Shown here in pieces: positions 12,128-13,367 of a stretch of 13,367 nt of DNA (positions are counted from its first letter, which is position 1; every line of letters starts with the position of its first letter). The position numbers and the translations under genes are program-made. Below the pieces are notes generated by a model. The model saw only the letters and a program-made list of their open reading frames with translations. It did no database searches and was not told where the DNA came from. Source of the stretch: Calditrichaceae bacterium (GTDB lineage: Bacteria; Calditrichota; Calditrichia; Calditrichales; Calditrichaceae). The stretch spans positions 1 through 13,367 of the forward strand of contig JANTFQ010000029.1 of assembly GCA_024763405.1 (NCBI GenBank), read 5' to 3'.

Positions 12128-13051
12128 CTACACAAACCATATGATGATTTGCGGAAGCAGCGCGTTGATACAAATTCCGAACACGGCAATTAGTGCGATC
12201 CGGTTTAATTGTAACGTATAATTAATGGCAAAATAACGATTAATAAATTGTTCCTTTAAACGCAGCATAATACCGGCAACAAACTGGCTGCCTATGGCGG
12301 ATAGCGCCAGAATAAACCATAACCAGCCGTAAGCCCCTTCGGTGTAGGTATAGAGAACAAAAGCGCTGCCGGAAGACCAATAGAAGCCTGCGTTTAAAAA
12401 ACTCACGTACAGAGCTGTTGCAGACGTTAGAAGCATCACAACGACAAACAGAATGCGTATCAACGGTCTGCGTTTATGCTGTAAAAACCAGAATAGAATG
12501 CTAAAAGCAATTAATCCGGCAATGAGTCCGATAACGACGGCATCCGGGACAGTTCCGGACCCTTTTTCTTTAAGTAGCGCAGACGGAAACAGTAAATCAA
12601 AATTATACCCTATCCAACCCGCCAGCGAAAGTATTAAATCTATGCCAATAAAAGAAAGGCTAAATTTCAGTACTTTCAGTACATATTCATATTTGAATGT
12701 TAATTTTAGATGATGATTTAACTGCAGTAAAAAAACAAACAGCAAATAGAGTAATGCGGCCAGCGCCTGGTATAACAAATAAATGATACTCGGTGAACTG
12801 CCCCGGGAAACAATCGCAAAGTGTTCGAGCTGCATAGGAAACGCAGCGCAGAATATGAGCCGGGTAAGAAAGATACTAAGCAGAAAAAAATAGAGAATAT
12901 TTAAATATGTTTTTTGTTTTTTCTGCAGGTTTTGATATTGTTTGGTTTCAGTTGAGAGGTGTTTTTGCAGGGAATGACGAATATAGGCCGCAAGAGCAAT
13001 TATGATTGAACTGAGAATAAATGAGGTTATTAGAACATAATCATAAAACAC
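12128..13051 (-). CDS. Unknown integral membrane protein with about 8 TM segments
   Basis: I do not recognise this 307-residue protein. Hydrophobic segments lie at about 5-24, 50-70, 88-110, 127-148, 170-190, 196-219, 241-263 and 282-305. The first loop (25-49) is polar and Gln/Lys rich (HSLQKHLSTETKQYQNLQKKQKT) and might form a short coiled coil. Other features are a basic QHKRRP loop (191-196), which suggests a cytoplasmic side, and an aromatic GAYGWLWF at 239-246. There is no ATP-binding or known transporter signature. The start appears to be GTG (13051-13049), with AGGAGA about ten bases upstream; the first internal Met is residue 73, so a later start would lose two membrane segments. It lies 22 bp after argD and 38 bp before tnaA. 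A part in tryptophan or indole transport is possible only by position. Confidence 0.75.
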   Translation of the reverse strand: MFYDYVLITSFILSSIIIALAAYIRHSLQKHLSTETKQYQNLQKKQKTYLNILYFFLLSIFLTRLIFCAAFPMQLEHFAIVSRGSSPSIIYLLYQALAALLYLLFVFLLQLNHHLKLTFKYEYVLKVLKFSLSFIGIDLILSLAGWIGYNFDLLFPSALLKEKGSGTVPDAVVIGLIAGLIAFSILFWFLQHKRRPLIRILFVVVMLLTSATALYVSFLNAGFYWSSGSAFVLYTYTEGAYGWLWFILALSAIGSQFVAGIMLRLKEQFINRYFAINYTLQLNRIALIAVFGICINALLPQIIIWFV

Positions 13052-13073
13052 GCTGTCTCACTCTCCTGCTTGT

Positions 13074-13367
13074 TCATCGAAACAGTTTTTTAAAGGTTAA
13101 GCGTAGTTTTTCATAAGCTTCATCTATTTCTGATTTTTCGACAATGAGCGGCGGAACAAAACGCAGCGTTGTACCACCGGCAATATTAAAAAGGAGACCT
13201 TCCTTAAAACTTTCCTGCATAAGTTCGGCGGCTTTTTCCCGTACTTCAACGCCAATCATTAAACCTTTACCGCGAACGTCTGAAATCACGTCGTTAAAAT
13301 CTTCGGCCAGTTCATATAAAAGACCGCTAAAATAGCGCCCGTTCTGCTGTATTTTTTCTAAGAACAG
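13074..13367 (-). CDS. argD: Acetylornithine-type aminotransferase, C-terminal part (partial)
   Basis: The gene runs off the end of the window; the frame is open to base 13367 and gives the last 97 residues. It is a class III PLP-dependent aminotransferase. Visible are the C-terminal motifs VISDVRGKGLMIGVEV (27-42 of the fragment) and GLLFNIAGGTTLRFVPPLIVEKSEIDEAYEKL. The order VRGKGLMxGxE, then GLL-N-AG--LRF-PPL, is that of ArgD-like acetylornithine or succinylornithine aminotransferases, which take part in arginine (and lysine) biosynthesis. Other class III enzymes such as GabT share parts of it, and the active-site lysine is outside the window, so the substrate is not certain. The unknown membrane-protein gene follows after 22 bp on the same strand. 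Confidence 0.82.
   Translation of the reverse strand: MFLEKIQQNGRYFSGLLYELAEDFNDVISDVRGKGLMIGVEVREKAAELMQESFKEGLLFNIAGGTTLRFVPPLIVEKSEIDEAYEKLRLTFKKLFR

Noticed and set aside
10710..12173. Longer tnaA reading that starts at 12173
   Set aside because: The extra 28 residues overlap the end of the 8-TM gene and do not fit the family N-terminus; the ATG at 12089 has a strong ribosome binding site and gives MKFPAEPFRIK.

Overview
The window is a stretch of moderately AT-rich bacterial chromosome. It is densely coding except for one repeat-filled gap. Two things suggest an FCB-group bacterium (Bacteroidota, Ignavibacteria or Calditrichota type): a large TPR lipoprotein whose mature end reads CAYYNTFFNAKK, and a tryptophanase and leucine-degradation pair that resemble FCB versions as I remember them. 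CsrA and frequent TTG/GTG starts also occur. The phylum is an inference; no marker gene here settles it.

Layout. Positions 1-993 (+ strand) hold the 3' end of leuS and, with no intervening base, a DUF92 membrane protein. Positions 994-2734 hold only one small gene (68 aa, 1861-2067). The rest is a patchwork of repeats: inverted copies of a CACGGATT-type 10-nt-period repeat, a TTGC...GCAA palindrome, a string of six three-base-loop hairpins, a 13-nt inverted pair that brackets most of these, and an A/C-rich versus G/T-rich inverted repeat. Positions 2735-13367 (- strand) hold a long series of co-directional genes. In transcription order these are: argD (3' part), an unknown 8-TM membrane protein, tnaA (tryptophanase), a SIR2-type deacylase, a TPR lipoprotein, an RlpA-like lipoprotein, thioredoxin, engB, an acyl-CoA carboxylase carboxyltransferase, an enoyl-CoA hydratase/isomerase family protein, csrA and an EamA-type transporter.

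Function. The carboxyltransferase and hydratase overlap by a GTGA and look like the methylcrotonyl-CoA carboxylase beta subunit and methylglutaconyl-CoA hydratase of leucine breakdown, although no biotin carboxylase subunit is present here. The two lipoproteins are three bases apart and probably act at the envelope. Tryptophanase would yield indole, pyruvate and ammonia. The minus-strand series probably contains several transcription units: gaps of about 115 bp before trxA and before the carboxyltransferase share an identical 13-mer containing TATAAT at nearly the same distance from the start codon.

I found no CRISPR array, tRNA, rRNA, integrase or transposase. Most genes are ordinary housekeeping or metabolic genes. 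The least explained parts are the repeat island at about 1300-2720 with its small gene, and the unknown membrane protein beside tnaA.
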